A stretch of 49,484 nucleotides of DNA, taken from NCBI GenBank assembly GCA_004352715.1, contig SCFE01000062.1, forward strand, positions 1,562,583 through 1,612,066. The letters run 5' to 3'. The notes beneath the pieces are model-generated. The model saw nothing but the letters and a program-made list of their open reading frames with translations. It did no database searches and was not told the origin of the DNA. Each line of letters starts with the position of its first letter. Position 1 is the first letter of the stretch. This document shows positions 31,965-41,698 of this stretch, one piece after another. This DNA comes from Hofstenia miamia (lineage: Eukaryota; Xenacoelomorpha; Acoela). The position numbers were made by a program, and so were the translations under genes.

Positions 31965-32638
31965 TGATGAAAAATTTTTTATCTGTGGAAATTGCAATGT
32001 TTTTCTGCACCTTACTACTAAATGTACAGGTTTTTCAAAGCAATGCATTGATTCTATACATCAATACTATGCACATTTCATGTTGTTTTGTACTTCTTGT
32101 GTTGACAATGATTCTGTTAAGAAATTTTCATTGTCTTCTAATGTTGCACCACATAATATAAATTCCAAACAGCTCAAGGATTTAACTAAAGATATGATCA
32201 ATAGTATTAATGTTAACATAAAAAAAGAAATAGAACATTCATTAGAAAAATTAAATAGACTATTATCATCTTTCTGGATACCAATCACACAACTGATAAA
32301 TGTAAAAACTTTACTATGCAAGCAGAACTTTCTTATCGCAGAAAAATATGATAATAGGTATCCCTGAATATGAAATGCCACGTAATTATGCTGAATTACT
32401 TGATTATGATCTTAGTTCTGTTAAAAATATTATTTCTTTTATTGGTTATGACACAAAAGCTATTGTTAACATTCAAAGACTTGGAAAATTCAAACAGGGT
32501 AAAATTTGTGTTGTACTTGTTGAACTAAACTCAGAGTGGGCTAAGCATTGTATACTTGCAAATGCATACAAACTAAAGACTAATATCTCTATGAATTCAA
32601 TCTTCATTCACCTGAGCTTTCAACCAAAGATAAAGTAA
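31965..32638 (+). pseudogene. LINE ORF1 relic: PHD-like finger, coiled region, RRM-like domain
   Basis: The first frame (about 31972-32345) has CGNC, then HLTTKCTGFSKQCIDSI and CTSC (a PHD-like finger), then a Lys/Glu-rich helical stretch with INVNIKKEIEHSLEKLNRLL. After a -1/+1 shift, 32348-32638 reads IIGIPEYEM, NIQRLGKFKQGKICVV and LNSEWAKHCILANAYKLKT. That is the typical RRM-like ORF1 block of CR1/Jockey-type LINEs (pattern I-x-R-L-G-K...P-x-x-V-x-F). A single frameshift separates the halves, so decay is moderate. No ORF2 follows. Confidence 0.75.
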
Positions 32639-32639
32639 C

Positions 32640-33215
32640 TGAACGTAAAATTTTTAAAAAAACAAGTAATCAATTAAATAGATTATAATATTTATGAGAT
32701 AAAATAAAATACATGGAGCATTGTGGGATGCATTTTTTCATCAGAGAATATTGAGCATCAAGAAGTGGTTTTTCACCTTACATTTTTGTAGAAGCTAAAC
32801 ACATGTAAATGAGTAATATACTTGTGATATATATTATACCTAAGTGTTGTAACAAACAAATGTGTTTTTTGGAGGAAACATTTTTTTTCTATTTTGTGGA
32901 GAATATATCATTTTTCATTTTCCATTTTTATAGAAGCTAAGCACATGTGTAAATGAATAATCAATTAAATAGTTTTATACCATTTTGTGAGATAAAAATA
33001 CAAATAGACAGAGCATTGTGGAAAACTCTTTTTTCATCAGAGAATATTGAGCATCAAGAGGCGTTTTTTTCAGCTTTGGCATAATTTCATCTTGCATTTT
33101 TGTAGAAGCTAAACACATGTAAGCAAGTAAACAATTAAATAGATTATACCATTTGTGAGATAGAAAATGTGGACACAGAGCATTTTTGAGCAGGCTTTTT
33201 TGTTCAGTTGGCAAG
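32640..33215. repeat. degenerate tandem repeats, block 1
   Basis: Imperfect direct repeats. The words ATCAGAGAATATTGAGCATC (32741 and 33035) and TAGAAGCTAAACACATGT (about 32789, 32932 as a variant, 33103) recur with intervening CAATTAAATAG and GAGATAAAA segments. Spacing is irregular (about 140-315 bp). It lies just outside the left arm of the palindrome. Confidence 0.75.
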
Positions 33216-33223
33216 CAAACTTT

Positions 33224-33800
33224 GAACAACAGACATTCAAACAAATGTGGATTTTATTATTTATAATAATGCTTATGAAATGATATACATGGAAAGGGTT
33301 TAATAATTACTTGGGCATGGAGAATGGAGAAAAGTTTGAATGACAGACAATCAATCAAACAGGGGGATTTCTAAACAAAACATTAATTTGTAATAATGCT
33401 TACAATATTACATACATGGAGAGGGTATAACAGGCATGTAGACATGACAATGGGAGTGAACTAACATTGCATAAACACTTGCATTGTATCTAAACACAAA
33501 TGCTAATATACTAAAACAAATATATTACCATACATGGGGACTTGAAATGAGTATGGTGGAGAGGGTGAATGGGGAAATACATTGAAAGTGGAGCCAATCA
33601 GTCAAACAGATTTTTCTAAACAAGTCATTAATTTGTAATTATTTCAGATGAAATGACATATGCAGAGAGGGTATAACAAATATGTAGACATGATGATGGG
33701 AGCAAACTAACTATACATAAACACCAGGATTATATCTAAACACAGAGACTTGGAGTGAGTACAGGAGAGAGGTGGAGAATGAATGGGGATTATTACTATG
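33224..33800. repeat. degenerate tandem repeats, block 2 (about 246 bp spacing)
   Basis: GAGGGTATAACA...ATGTAGACATGA...GGGAG occurs at 33421 and 33667, and CAATCAATCAAACAG-type plus CATTAATTTGTAAT segments recur, with a more diverged unit before 33300. The units abut the outer end of the left palindrome arm, as terminal repeats of a larger element might. Confidence 0.75.
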
Positions 33801-33972
33801 TATCAGAGTCTAAAACATTAATTATTAACATGTACAATATAAATTTCCATATACCTAGGTGGAGGCATTTTACTCCAATATCAATTAGTATAGAAGAGCT
33901 GGTGGATGCCCAATTATTATTATTAATCTTTTTGATATCTAAACAAGAATTTTAACATAAACACACACACAT

Positions 33973-36560
33973 ATTAAATTACCTTTATGTCTGTATGGCA
34001 GCATTTCTATGCTATTAAAAAGATAGCACTTGTTATCATCACATGACAGCACAATATGATTAGACATTTCCACACTAATTGAATTCATACGTGATCTTAT
34101 CCTGGTCATGGGCCTTCAGATGATGCCTTCTCCCAGCAAAATCAATTTGAACCATTTAAAGTTCATTTTTTGTTTTACTGATCAGGTTATGTCTTTTGCA
34201 CTTGCCTTCTCCAACACCTCATGACTATCATCTGTGTATTGAACAGAATAGAGTTTTGGTTTGAGTGCAACTAAATGTTGTACCAAGCCCCTAGAAAGTT
34301 CATCCCTATCTTTTAAGTACACCTTTTTATTTGCATTACTATACAATGGTGAACTATCAGGATAATTGGAGAAATCAAAATGGTGTGAGAGTGGAGCTAT
34401 CTCAGGTTACAAATTTTCTGATTTAATTTTATGTAACAAAGAATCTGTGTTGGAATACAACAGTGCTATTCTATTCTTAAATGATGGTTTCATTACTTCA
34501 TAATGGAACTTGAAAATAATTAGTTTCAATAGGTCTAATATAGTAATACCAAGATAGTTGGGTTGGTTCCATTCAATATCTTTTTGCCTTAGCATGACCT
34601 GCACCAAATCCTCACTGATGATGTTGTAAGATTTAAATTCAGGTTTCTTTATTAATTTTTCAGCAGATTCCAGATCATGTGCAAACTTAATAATTACATG
34701 CTTACACAAATTCTCAATACACTTTCCAAACACAACATTTGACATTAACTTATAGAGTGCCTTTTCAAATTAGCTATGTGCAGCCTTGCATTTGCTTGTG
34801 TTTAAATCAATATACAACTTTAAAAAAGGTGCCTGTCTAAATTTAAAGGCTTTATGGAATTTTGTGATTTTTAGTCCATGTTCAACATAAAACTTTAACA
34901 CCTCATTGTGTACAATAAAGTTTTCCTTCTTATAAAAAGTTTGTACAAGTTTAGGTAAGGGTGCTAGAGTTATTTTTAATCCATTTTTTATTTCCATCTG
35001 TTAAGGTGACAGGTGTTTGTCTTCATTTAAATATTCTAGATATTCAAGGTCCACTTCTAGCATATAACCAGTTTGCAATTCTTGACTTGTGGACAATATT
35101 TCCTCAAGATTTGCTGAAGATGATAACAATATACCCTCAGGCAAGCTCAAGGATATTGTTCCACTGTACAGTCTATTCATATATGTGAAGAAACCAAAAC
35201 TTGACTCTTTTTTACTATCATATCCCTCCACTAGTGGGTTATTTGCCTTGAAATACTAATCTGAGAATATTGAACACATACCTCTGTGAATGCCATTTTC
35301 TATAAAATTCAATTCCATCTCATTGTGTATTGGATTAAGTGAAACTCCTGTATGTTTTAGCATTGTGTGTCAGTTAAAGTTGGACAAGGTAAAAAAGTTG
35401 GGCAGGGTTGAGTTTATATGTCTGCATGGTTTCCAAACAAAATTCTTTTATCACATCCAAAAGTAAGAACATGTCTGAAAGTAAATAATCATTATGGAAA
35501 TCTTTAAATATCTCACATTCACCTAACACCCATATGTTTTCATGTTCAAAATTCAGCTCCTCTTGGCTTATCAGGATTTTTCCAGTCAACACATCCCAAA
35601 AATGTTTGAAATCTGGTAGCCCCACTTCCTTAAATTTATCAAAACTATTGAACCACATATAAGGAAATTGGCCTTTGCCCTTGGAAAATACTGATGCATT
35701 CTGTTGGTCCATTCCATCTCTTAAAAATTGATATTTATCACATCTGATGTTTTTTATGAGGTTTGATAGACTGTCATTTATAAATCAATAGCTGTCCAAA
35801 AATCTTCAAAATACATATGATATTGACTGATAGTTGGAACATGAGACCTTTAAACTTTAATGTTTGGTGAAATTTGTTCATGCATACAATTTCACTCTGG
35901 TTTTTAATTTCAGGGTGTAGGCAAGCTAGTACACTATACACAAAACATAGTTTGGATTGACAGGTTTTTGAGTTTACTAGGAAAGGATTTTTTCTATGTA
36001 GTCAGGTAATGTAATGTAGGACCTTCCATGACTTGGATGATATTTGGAAACATGAAGCCTGACTCTGTTTATGCTTTTTAATATAAAGCCACTTCAATTT
36101 GTGGTATATATGGAGATAAAGTTTGCAATCTTGTCAACCATTCAAAAGAAATTGGTGTTGTTTAACCCAGATTGGAATACTGATGTTGGTGAACATGTTG
36201 GATGGAGCAGAGCATTGCCACTTTTTCCTCATTGTTTTCCTGAGGTTTTACTATTTCCACCTCACATGTCAAGTATATTTTCACAGAATAATGAGTGAAA
36301 CCTTATTTGAAATAACCTCTCACATTGTTTATGATGGTTGGAGAAGGCCTCATTTATATCAACTGAGCTTACATTATATGATAAATAACTCACAAATGCT
36401 CCTCTACACACATTCTCTGATCTATGTATGGTATGATGGTTATTCAAAACTGGTTGTACTTGATTTTCAACAGGGTGTTTTTCATCAAAATGTTTATGCA
36501 ATGTTGTCTTACTTTCAAAAGTTGTTTTGCAATAAATGCTGAAATTGACTGTTGTGTGCC
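33973..36560 (-). pseudogene. family-B DNA polymerase (PolB), left-arm copy, decayed
   Basis: Runs outward on the minus strand. From the N-terminal side: FSIYCKTTFESKTTLHKHF (C2H2-like), CRGAFVSYL, CFVYSVLACLHPEIK, then a deletion that removes the zinc finger, HNH-like, ExoI and ExoII segments. Next come FPYMWFNSFDKF, NDYLLSDMFLLLDV (ExoIII), FGFF...NRLYSGTIS (motif A region without the Asp), SNVVFGKCIEN (motif B), LLYSNTDSLL (motif C with Asp to Asn), and the end HIVLSCDDNK...EMLPYRH. Several stops and frame changes. The family is the protein-primed PolB type known from Polinton/Maverick, adintovirus and bidnavirus relatives. It is inactive: deletion plus loss of catalytic residues. Confidence 0.85.
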
Positions 36561-36987
36561 TATCTCTACTCTGAAAATTTGATCTTAATAGTTGTAGTCT
36601 GGGGTGGGATATTTGCACAAATTGCAGAAATACTGAATCTTTAGTCTGAATAGACCATGTACTAGTAAATGATAGGGAAATATCAATTTTTAAAGCACAC
36701 ATTTTAAAACCATGTATAGAATAATGTATGTTTTTGGCATAACATGTAATTGGTATTTTTTTTAAATATAAACTAAAAAAGAGGCAAAGCATGAAAAATG
36801 TACATATACACATTATAAAAAACGACTGGTGAGTAACACCCAAACAATTGTGATTACCAGAGTACAAATTAAAAAACAAATGACAAGAGTACTGGATTAT
36901 TTTAAGCATAAAAACTCTATCACATTTTTAAAAATTGTAAAAGATGCCAAACATATTTTCAAAAAAGGCATGCTATAGCATACTCAC

Positions 36988-37185
36988 ATGGCATTGTTGC
37001 TCAAGGAAACATCATTAGCAGCCTGGGTGTTGTTTGTACCTGATGTGCAAGGTTGTTTGTCTCCACAACTGATTTGAGGGTGTTTGTATTCTACCATCAT
37101 TTCCTTGACTCTATTCTCAAAATTTTGCGACCAGTCATTGAAAATTTCCATAGTTTGATTAGACTCTTCCAGAATATTGTCAAAG
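36988..37185 (-). CDS. small spliced exon 2 (left arm)
   Basis: Mirror of 42798-42995. Flanked by an acceptor (TTTTTAG on the minus strand) and donor CCAT|GTGAGT. Encodes FDNILEESNQTMEIFNDWSQ and a polar tail rich in Asn/Thr/Gly. No known family recognised. See the right-arm copy for reading phase. Confidence 0.5.
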
Positions 37186-37360
37186 CTAAAAACATTTGTT
37201 TTACACATTTAATAATAGTTTTGTTTTTAATAAAATGAAAAACGTGTATTACATATTTTATATTACAACAAATTGCAATGTAAAAAAAAACCTGATTAAT
37301 AATTTGTTACATTGTATAATAAATATTCTTAGATAATATATTTTACAAAGAATGTCTTAC

Positions 37361-37473
37361 ATTGCCTTGTTGAATGACACATCTAATGGGTCTTTATAAA
37401 GGTTGTCATCAATAATTTGGCAGAACTGGGTATTCCAGCCTGATAAGAAATTGCTAACATTATTGAAAGACAT
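37361..37473 (-). CDS. small spliced exon 1 with ATG (left arm)
   Basis: Mirror of 42510-42622 and identical in sequence as far as I can see. Starts MSFNNVSNFLSGWNTQFCQI and ends at AAT|GTAAGA. It would be the 5' exon of a gene running outward toward the polymerase sequence. Confidence 0.5.
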
Positions 37474-37712
37474 TTTTAAAGTACAAAAAGCAGAATGTTG
37501 AAAACAAACTGAATAATCAAAGAGATGAAAATGAAGTGAATTTGGTTTGCTCCAGGGTTTATGATGATTGGCTGGAAAGCAAAATCAAGATATCCAATTA
37601 CCAAGGTGGATGTCATACCAAGTTCACACAAAAACCTTTTAAGGTTTCTCTGGGAAAAGCTTTTAAAAATGCTTTTATAGCTCAATTTGTTTATTTTGTG
37701 GGGGGGAAGTTT
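37467..37712 (+). other. 82-codon open stretch without ATG (left arm)
   Basis: Between TGA 37464 and TAA 37713 the + strand is open. It has a polar, protein-like composition: ENKLNNQRDENEV, VCSRVYDDWLESKIKISNYQ, GGCHTKFTQKPFKVSLGKAF. It lies between the divergently oriented exon 1 and the 133-codon ORF on the ORF's strand. It could be an upstream exon of the same gene, but no donor was identified. The same stretch occurs inverted at 42271-42516. Confidence 0.35.
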
Positions 37713-38284
37713 TAAATGTAAAAAGCTTTTAAAATGTCAAGTTTTCAGGTGATTGACAGGTTCTCTTTGTGGGATTCTGGATGCAGTAATAAAAAGGTTT
37801 TTAATTGAGTACACTTGAATGTAACAGATTAAAAGCTTCTGTCAAAAACATTGCTAATGTGTTTCTAGGCATTTTTTGCAAAAAAACCCTGGCTGAAAAA
37901 TGTGATAAAATTTAAAAATGGCTGTAATTCTTTTCTTAGCCCAAGTCATGTAAACAGATTCTCAGCTCTTAGCATAGTGTTAAGTAAATCTATAAGCACT
38001 TAGATACAATGCACTATGGGGAACCAAGAGTTTTATAATCTAAAAACATGGTTCTTTATAGGAGAAGTTGGAAAATGGTAAATTGATATTAAGATAAAAT
38101 AGATACATGGGTGTACACCTAACAGGTTTTTTATAATTTTCTAACAATGTTTTGCAGGTTGGCAAATGAATTAACCAGGTTAGTTGATGATTGGATCAAA
38201 TGAATTAAGTTATTTTTGATTTCTTTATATGCTAAAATTTGTAATAAATAACTGGTGCTTTGAACACTTTTTTCAGTTTTAAAT

Positions 38285-38686
38285 TTGACGATGACTCCAA
38301 AAGCAGCTAGCAAATCTCATGCTCAAACATCTACCAAAGATATGCAGAGCAAACAAGATGAACTCTTGCAACCCAAAAAATTTGTTTTAAAGCTGATATT
38401 ACCAAAGACCATGTATTCTGTAAACACTGTGGGTAATGTAGTTCAACCAGAGATGGTCAACAGCCTCAATGAAATTTGTGAAGAACACCAGATTAAATAT
38501 ATCTCTGTTAGAGAATTAAAAATCAGTGAGTGGCAAAAAATACACAATGCATATAGCCTTCACACAAAGTATGGCCCTGTGGTAAAAATTAAACTGGAAA
38601 ACAGAAACTGTTTCTTCCTGCCTAAACATTATGCAGAGAAAGCTACAGGAGAAAAATATAAGATGTTTATCAGACTTAAAATTTGA
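38285..38686 (+). CDS. 133-aa protein of unknown family (left arm)
   Basis: Intact ORF pointing toward the palindrome centre. A strong acceptor-like tract (CACTTTTTTCAG) lies 15 bases before the ATG, suggesting an upstream non-coding or short exon. The N-terminus is Ser/Thr/Lys/Gln-rich and probably disordered (residues 1-30). Residues 31-133 look folded, with FVLKLILPKT, a middle region NEICEEHQIKYISVRELK, and a conserved end HTKYGPVVKIKLENRNCFFL-PKHYAEKATGEKY. No catalytic motif recognised. Two degenerate relatives occur antisense in the central tandem repeats, and the end pattern T-x-Y-G-x-V-V-K-I...F-L-P-K-x-Y...G-E-x-Y-K is kept there, so this part is the family core. Confidence 0.75.
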   Translation: MTMTPKAASKSHAQTSTKDMQSKQDELLQPKKFVLKLILPKTMYSVNTVGNVVQPEMVNSLNEICEEHQIKYISVRELKISEWQKIHNAYSLHTKYGPVVKIKLENRNCFFLPKHYAEKATGEKYKMFIRLKI

Positions 38687-38864
38687 TGTGGCATGGATAA
38701 ACCACCAATATATCCAGGTGGCAATGCACAAACTGTATTTAGATTTAGTATGTAAAAATATTTAGAATAAATAAATATGTACCAAAGATTTTTATTTCAA
38801 TTGTTAAAAATTAGTACTTATTAGTGAAAGAAAAACTTGATTTAAGAAACATGCTGTAAATTCC

Positions 38865-39731
38865 TACTATTAAAATTTTTTAAAAAACAGACCTTTAAAC
38901 AGAACAAAGCAAATTACAATGGCATTCCACATGGGTCAAGATGTACAAAAAAATGACAATTGAAATAAATAAAAATTTTTATCAATTAAAACTAAATTTC
39001 TATTAAATTTAAAACTTGATAATAATTAAAAAAGCAAAACAAATAAATATTTGTAATAACTTGGCATTGTTAGACCAAATGTGAATGGCTCATATTTATA
39101 AACCAACTAGTCCTTTTTTGTAAAAGAAATGTTATTTACAACTCTGGATATGTTTATCAAGCATTTAATTATAAAATGAGTTATATTCATTCACTTATAA
39201 GTTTTCTAATTGTGCAGTTTATCCATTTTTCATTGTTTGAAGCCATGAAGAGTCAGCACATATTATTTGAAGTTTGAGGGAATGCATTCAGTAATATTTA
39301 CTATATCAAACAATTGTTGATTTTAATCAATGAAAAACTTTACATTCTTACAGTAAGCCACCCAAAGGCAGTGTTTAACTCTCTTCCATCACACATATGA
39401 AAGGCTTTTAACTGGTATGAGCAGAACTTCCATCATATTGCCTTTACAGATGGCAATCTCACAAGTGAACAAATGCCTCAATTTATCAATTCACAAAGTT
39501 TATCAACACAAGAGAATGCAATGTTTTGGGGATGTGATGCTATGAACTGTGAATTTCTTAGTTGAATAATCTCTCAATGTGTGGAAAATTTACTTGATCA
39601 CAGCTATCAGTACCCACAGAAAATGGGAAATTCTATAGATTGTATAAAGGGCTATTTTAAATTTGTATGTTGAATAAACACTCCAAAAGTTATATTATTA
39701 TCATCATTTGCTAATAATCAATGTAAATTTA
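38865..39731. other. palindrome centre, left unique part
   Basis: Not mirrored in the right arm. It contains a decayed + strand coding block at 39358-39676 (listed separately); the remainder is AT-rich without recognisable features. Confidence 0.6.
39358..39676 (+). pseudogene. decayed coding block of unknown family
   Basis: Directly after an acceptor-like TTACATTCTTACAG the frame reads SHPKAVFNSLPSHI, a stop, KAFNWYEQNFHHIAFTDGNL, EQMPQFINSQSL, then a second stop at 39563 and IISQCVENLLDHSYQYPQKM, up to TGA 39674. The amino-acid composition is protein-like in all three pieces. It could be an exon of an additional gene of the palindromic element. I do not recognise the family. Confidence 0.4.
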
Positions 39732-40425
39732 AAAAGTTTATTGTAAAGCCTTGTAACTAATAATTAAGGATTTTTTTACTAGTATTATTTTTATAAAATT
39801 GTACATGTAGAAGGATGTGTAGAAATCAATACTATATTTTTATTTTACTAAATTCTAATACAATATGATTTACATTATTGTCACCAGTTGGGATTTCCAT
39901 GTCATCATTGTGAAAAAGTTTTTTATTTACCAGTCTTGTAATTCTCACCCAATGCATTGACATACCATTTGGGTAGGAAGTATTAACAACCATTGTCAAT
40001 TCTTATCTTTACTACAATACCATATCTTGTGTTCAGCTGAACAACGTCCTTGATTATTAGCCATAGTTTTTTTGGTAGTTCACTAGTGGGCTTACATTTG
40101 AAAAAATACAGGTTGGTGTTTGGGAATTAACATTGTTTAAGCATTGTAAAACATGGTCATCCTTGCTTGTTTTGGGAAAGACAATTGCATTATTATTGAC
40201 TATTGGGCGTCTTCATTTGTGTTGAGTCTTGCATTTTTCTTTTACAGGCACAGGTGGTGGGGACATCATCTCCTGTGTTAGCGGGTTATAGCCATGTGAT
40301 TGTGGTGGGGTTCTGCATAGTTCATCAAATAGACTGCCCAATGAGCAGGATGCTAGTGTTTCAACAGACATTGCCAAAAGTGAGAGTCAAAATTGTGTAG
40401 AAGAAAAAAAAAATTTTAATATTTG
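39732..40425. repeat. 694-bp tandem repeat, unit 1
   Basis: Directly repeated at 40426-41119 with a constant offset of 694. The first about 477 bases of the two units are identical; the last about 217 bases differ at about 17 sites. Unit 1 contains a degenerate antisense relative of the 133-aa ORF and, in its diverged part, an acceptor-like TTTCTTTTACAG followed by an open + frame. Confidence 0.9.
39923..40195 (-). pseudogene. degenerate relative of the 133-aa protein (unit 1)
   Basis: On the minus strand: AIVFPKTSKDDHVLQCLNNV, a frame change, then LPKKLWLIIKDVVQLNTRYG, IVVKIRIDNGC, a stop, YFLPKWYVNALGENYKTGK and TAA. The end aligns with the 133-aa ORF (TKYGPVVKIKLENR...FFLPKHYAEKATGEKYK) at well under full identity. 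It is thus an older paralogue and not a simple duplicate. Inactive: one stop and one frameshift. Confidence 0.7.
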
Positions 40426-41119
40426 AAAAGTTTATTGTAAAGCCTTGTAACTAATAATTAAGGATTTTTTTACTAGTATTATTTTTATAAAATTGTACAT
40501 GTAGAAGGATGTGTAGAAATCAATACTATATTTTTATTTTACTAAATTCTAATACAATATGATTTACATTATTGTCACCAGTTGGGATTTCCATGTCATC
40601 ATTGTGAAAAAGTTTTTTATTTACCAGTCTTGTAATTCTCACCCAATGCATTGACATACCATTTGGGTAGGAAGTATTAACAACCATTGTCAATTCTTAT
40701 CTTTACTACAATACCATATCTTGTGTTCAGCTGAACAACGTCCTTGATTATTAGCCATAGTTTTTTTGGTAGTTCACTAGTGGGCTTACATTTGAAAAAA
40801 TACAGGTTGGTGTTTGGGAATTAACATTGTTTAAGCATTGTAAAACATGGTCATCCTTGCTTGTTTTGGGAAAGACAATTGCATTATTATTGACTATTGG
40901 GCATCTTCATTTGTGTTCAGTCTTGTCTTTTTCTTTTAAAGGAGCAGGTGGTGGGGACATCATCTCCTGTGTTAGTGGGTTATAACCATGTGATGGCCGT
41001 GGGGTTCTGCATAGTTCATCAAATAGGCTGCCCACTGAGCTGGATGCTAGCATTTCAACAGACATTGCCAAAAGTGAGAGTCAAAATTGTGTAGAAGAAA
41101 AAAAAAATTTTAATATTTG
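40426..41119. repeat. 694-bp tandem repeat, unit 2
   Basis: Second unit. Its right end (41119) coincides exactly with the inner end of the near-identical right arm. See unit 1 for the split pattern of identity. Confidence 0.9.
40617..40889 (-). pseudogene. degenerate relative of the 133-aa protein (unit 2)
   Basis: Copy of the block at 39923-40195, falling in the identical part of the tandem repeat, with the same stop and frameshift. The lesions therefore predate the duplication. Confidence 0.7.
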
Positions 41120-41296
41120 GAATTTACAGCATGTTTCTTAAATCAAGTTTTTCTTTCACTAATAAGTACTAATTTTTAACAATTGAAATAAAAATCTTTG
41201 GTACATATTTATTTATTCTAAATATTTTTACATACTAAATCTAAATACAGTTTGTGCATTGCCACCTGGATATATTGGTGGTTTATCCATGCCACA

Positions 41297-41698
41297 TCAA
41301 ATTTTAAGTCTGATAAACATCTTATATTTTTCTCCTGTAGCTTTCTCTGCATAATGTTTAGGCAGGAAGAAACAGTTTCTGTTTTCCAGTTTAATTTTTA
41401 CCACAGGGCCATACTTTGTGTGAAGGCTATATGCATTGTGTATTTTTTGCCACTCACTGATTTTTAATTCTCTAACAGAGATATATTTAATCTGGTGTTC
41501 TTCACAAATTTCATTGAGGCTGTTGACCATCTCTGGTTGAACTACATTACCCACAGTGTTTACAGAATACATGGTCTTTGGTAATATCAGCTTTAAAACA
41601 AATTTTTTGGGTTGCAAGAGTTCATCTTGTTTGCTCTGCATATCTTTGGTAGATGTTTGAGCATGAGATTTGCTAGCTGCTTTTGGAGTCATCGTCAA
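41297..41698 (-). CDS. 133-aa protein of unknown family (right arm)
   Basis: Protein sequence identical to 38285-38686, oriented toward the centre on the opposite strand. With the two degenerate relatives downstream on the same strand (40889-40617 and 40195-39923) it forms a row of three family members. The intact frame in both arms fits either selection or very recent duplication/conversion. Confidence 0.75.
   Translation of the reverse strand: MTMTPKAASKSHAQTSTKDMQSKQDELLQPKKFVLKLILPKTMYSVNTVGNVVQPEMVNSLNEICEEHQIKYISVRELKISEWQKIHNAYSLHTKYGPVVKIKLENRNCFFLPKHYAEKATGEKYKMFIRLKI

Larger units (their letters stand above)
33896..38864. repeat. left arm of a giant imperfect palindrome
   Basis: Inverted relative to 41119-47166. 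Base-by-base colinearity holds for 36824-38864 (mirror coordinate sum 79983), with only about four differences found by eye (36833, 36845, 37823, 38177). Further out the arms stay homologous gene by gene, to the shared sequence around TTTTGATATCTAAACAA (33928; complement near 47134), but with many substitutions and indels. The left arm lacks about 0.9 kb of the polymerase gene and about 0.2 kb near 36.7 kb. Confidence 0.9.

Noticed and set aside
33220-33800. CRISPR-like array in the tandem repeats
   Set aside because: Repeat units are long and degenerate, without short identical repeats and unique spacers, and the DNA is eukaryotic.
36123-36542. 139-codon ORF on the + strand in the left arm
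   Set aside because: It lies antisense to the recognisable PolB N-terminal region, with a hydrophobic, non-conserved composition; treated as a shadow.
38285-38686. Assigning the 133-aa protein a specific function such as terminal protein or DNA-binding factor
   Set aside because: No diagnostic motif; function would be a guess from its position beside PolB.
40203-41094. Two similar 65-codon + strand ORFs in the tandem units
   Set aside because: They cover the diverged end of each unit. The differences are about as common at changing as at silent sites, and a neighbouring frame gives a more protein-like (though stopped) sequence, so I cannot decide that either is a gene.
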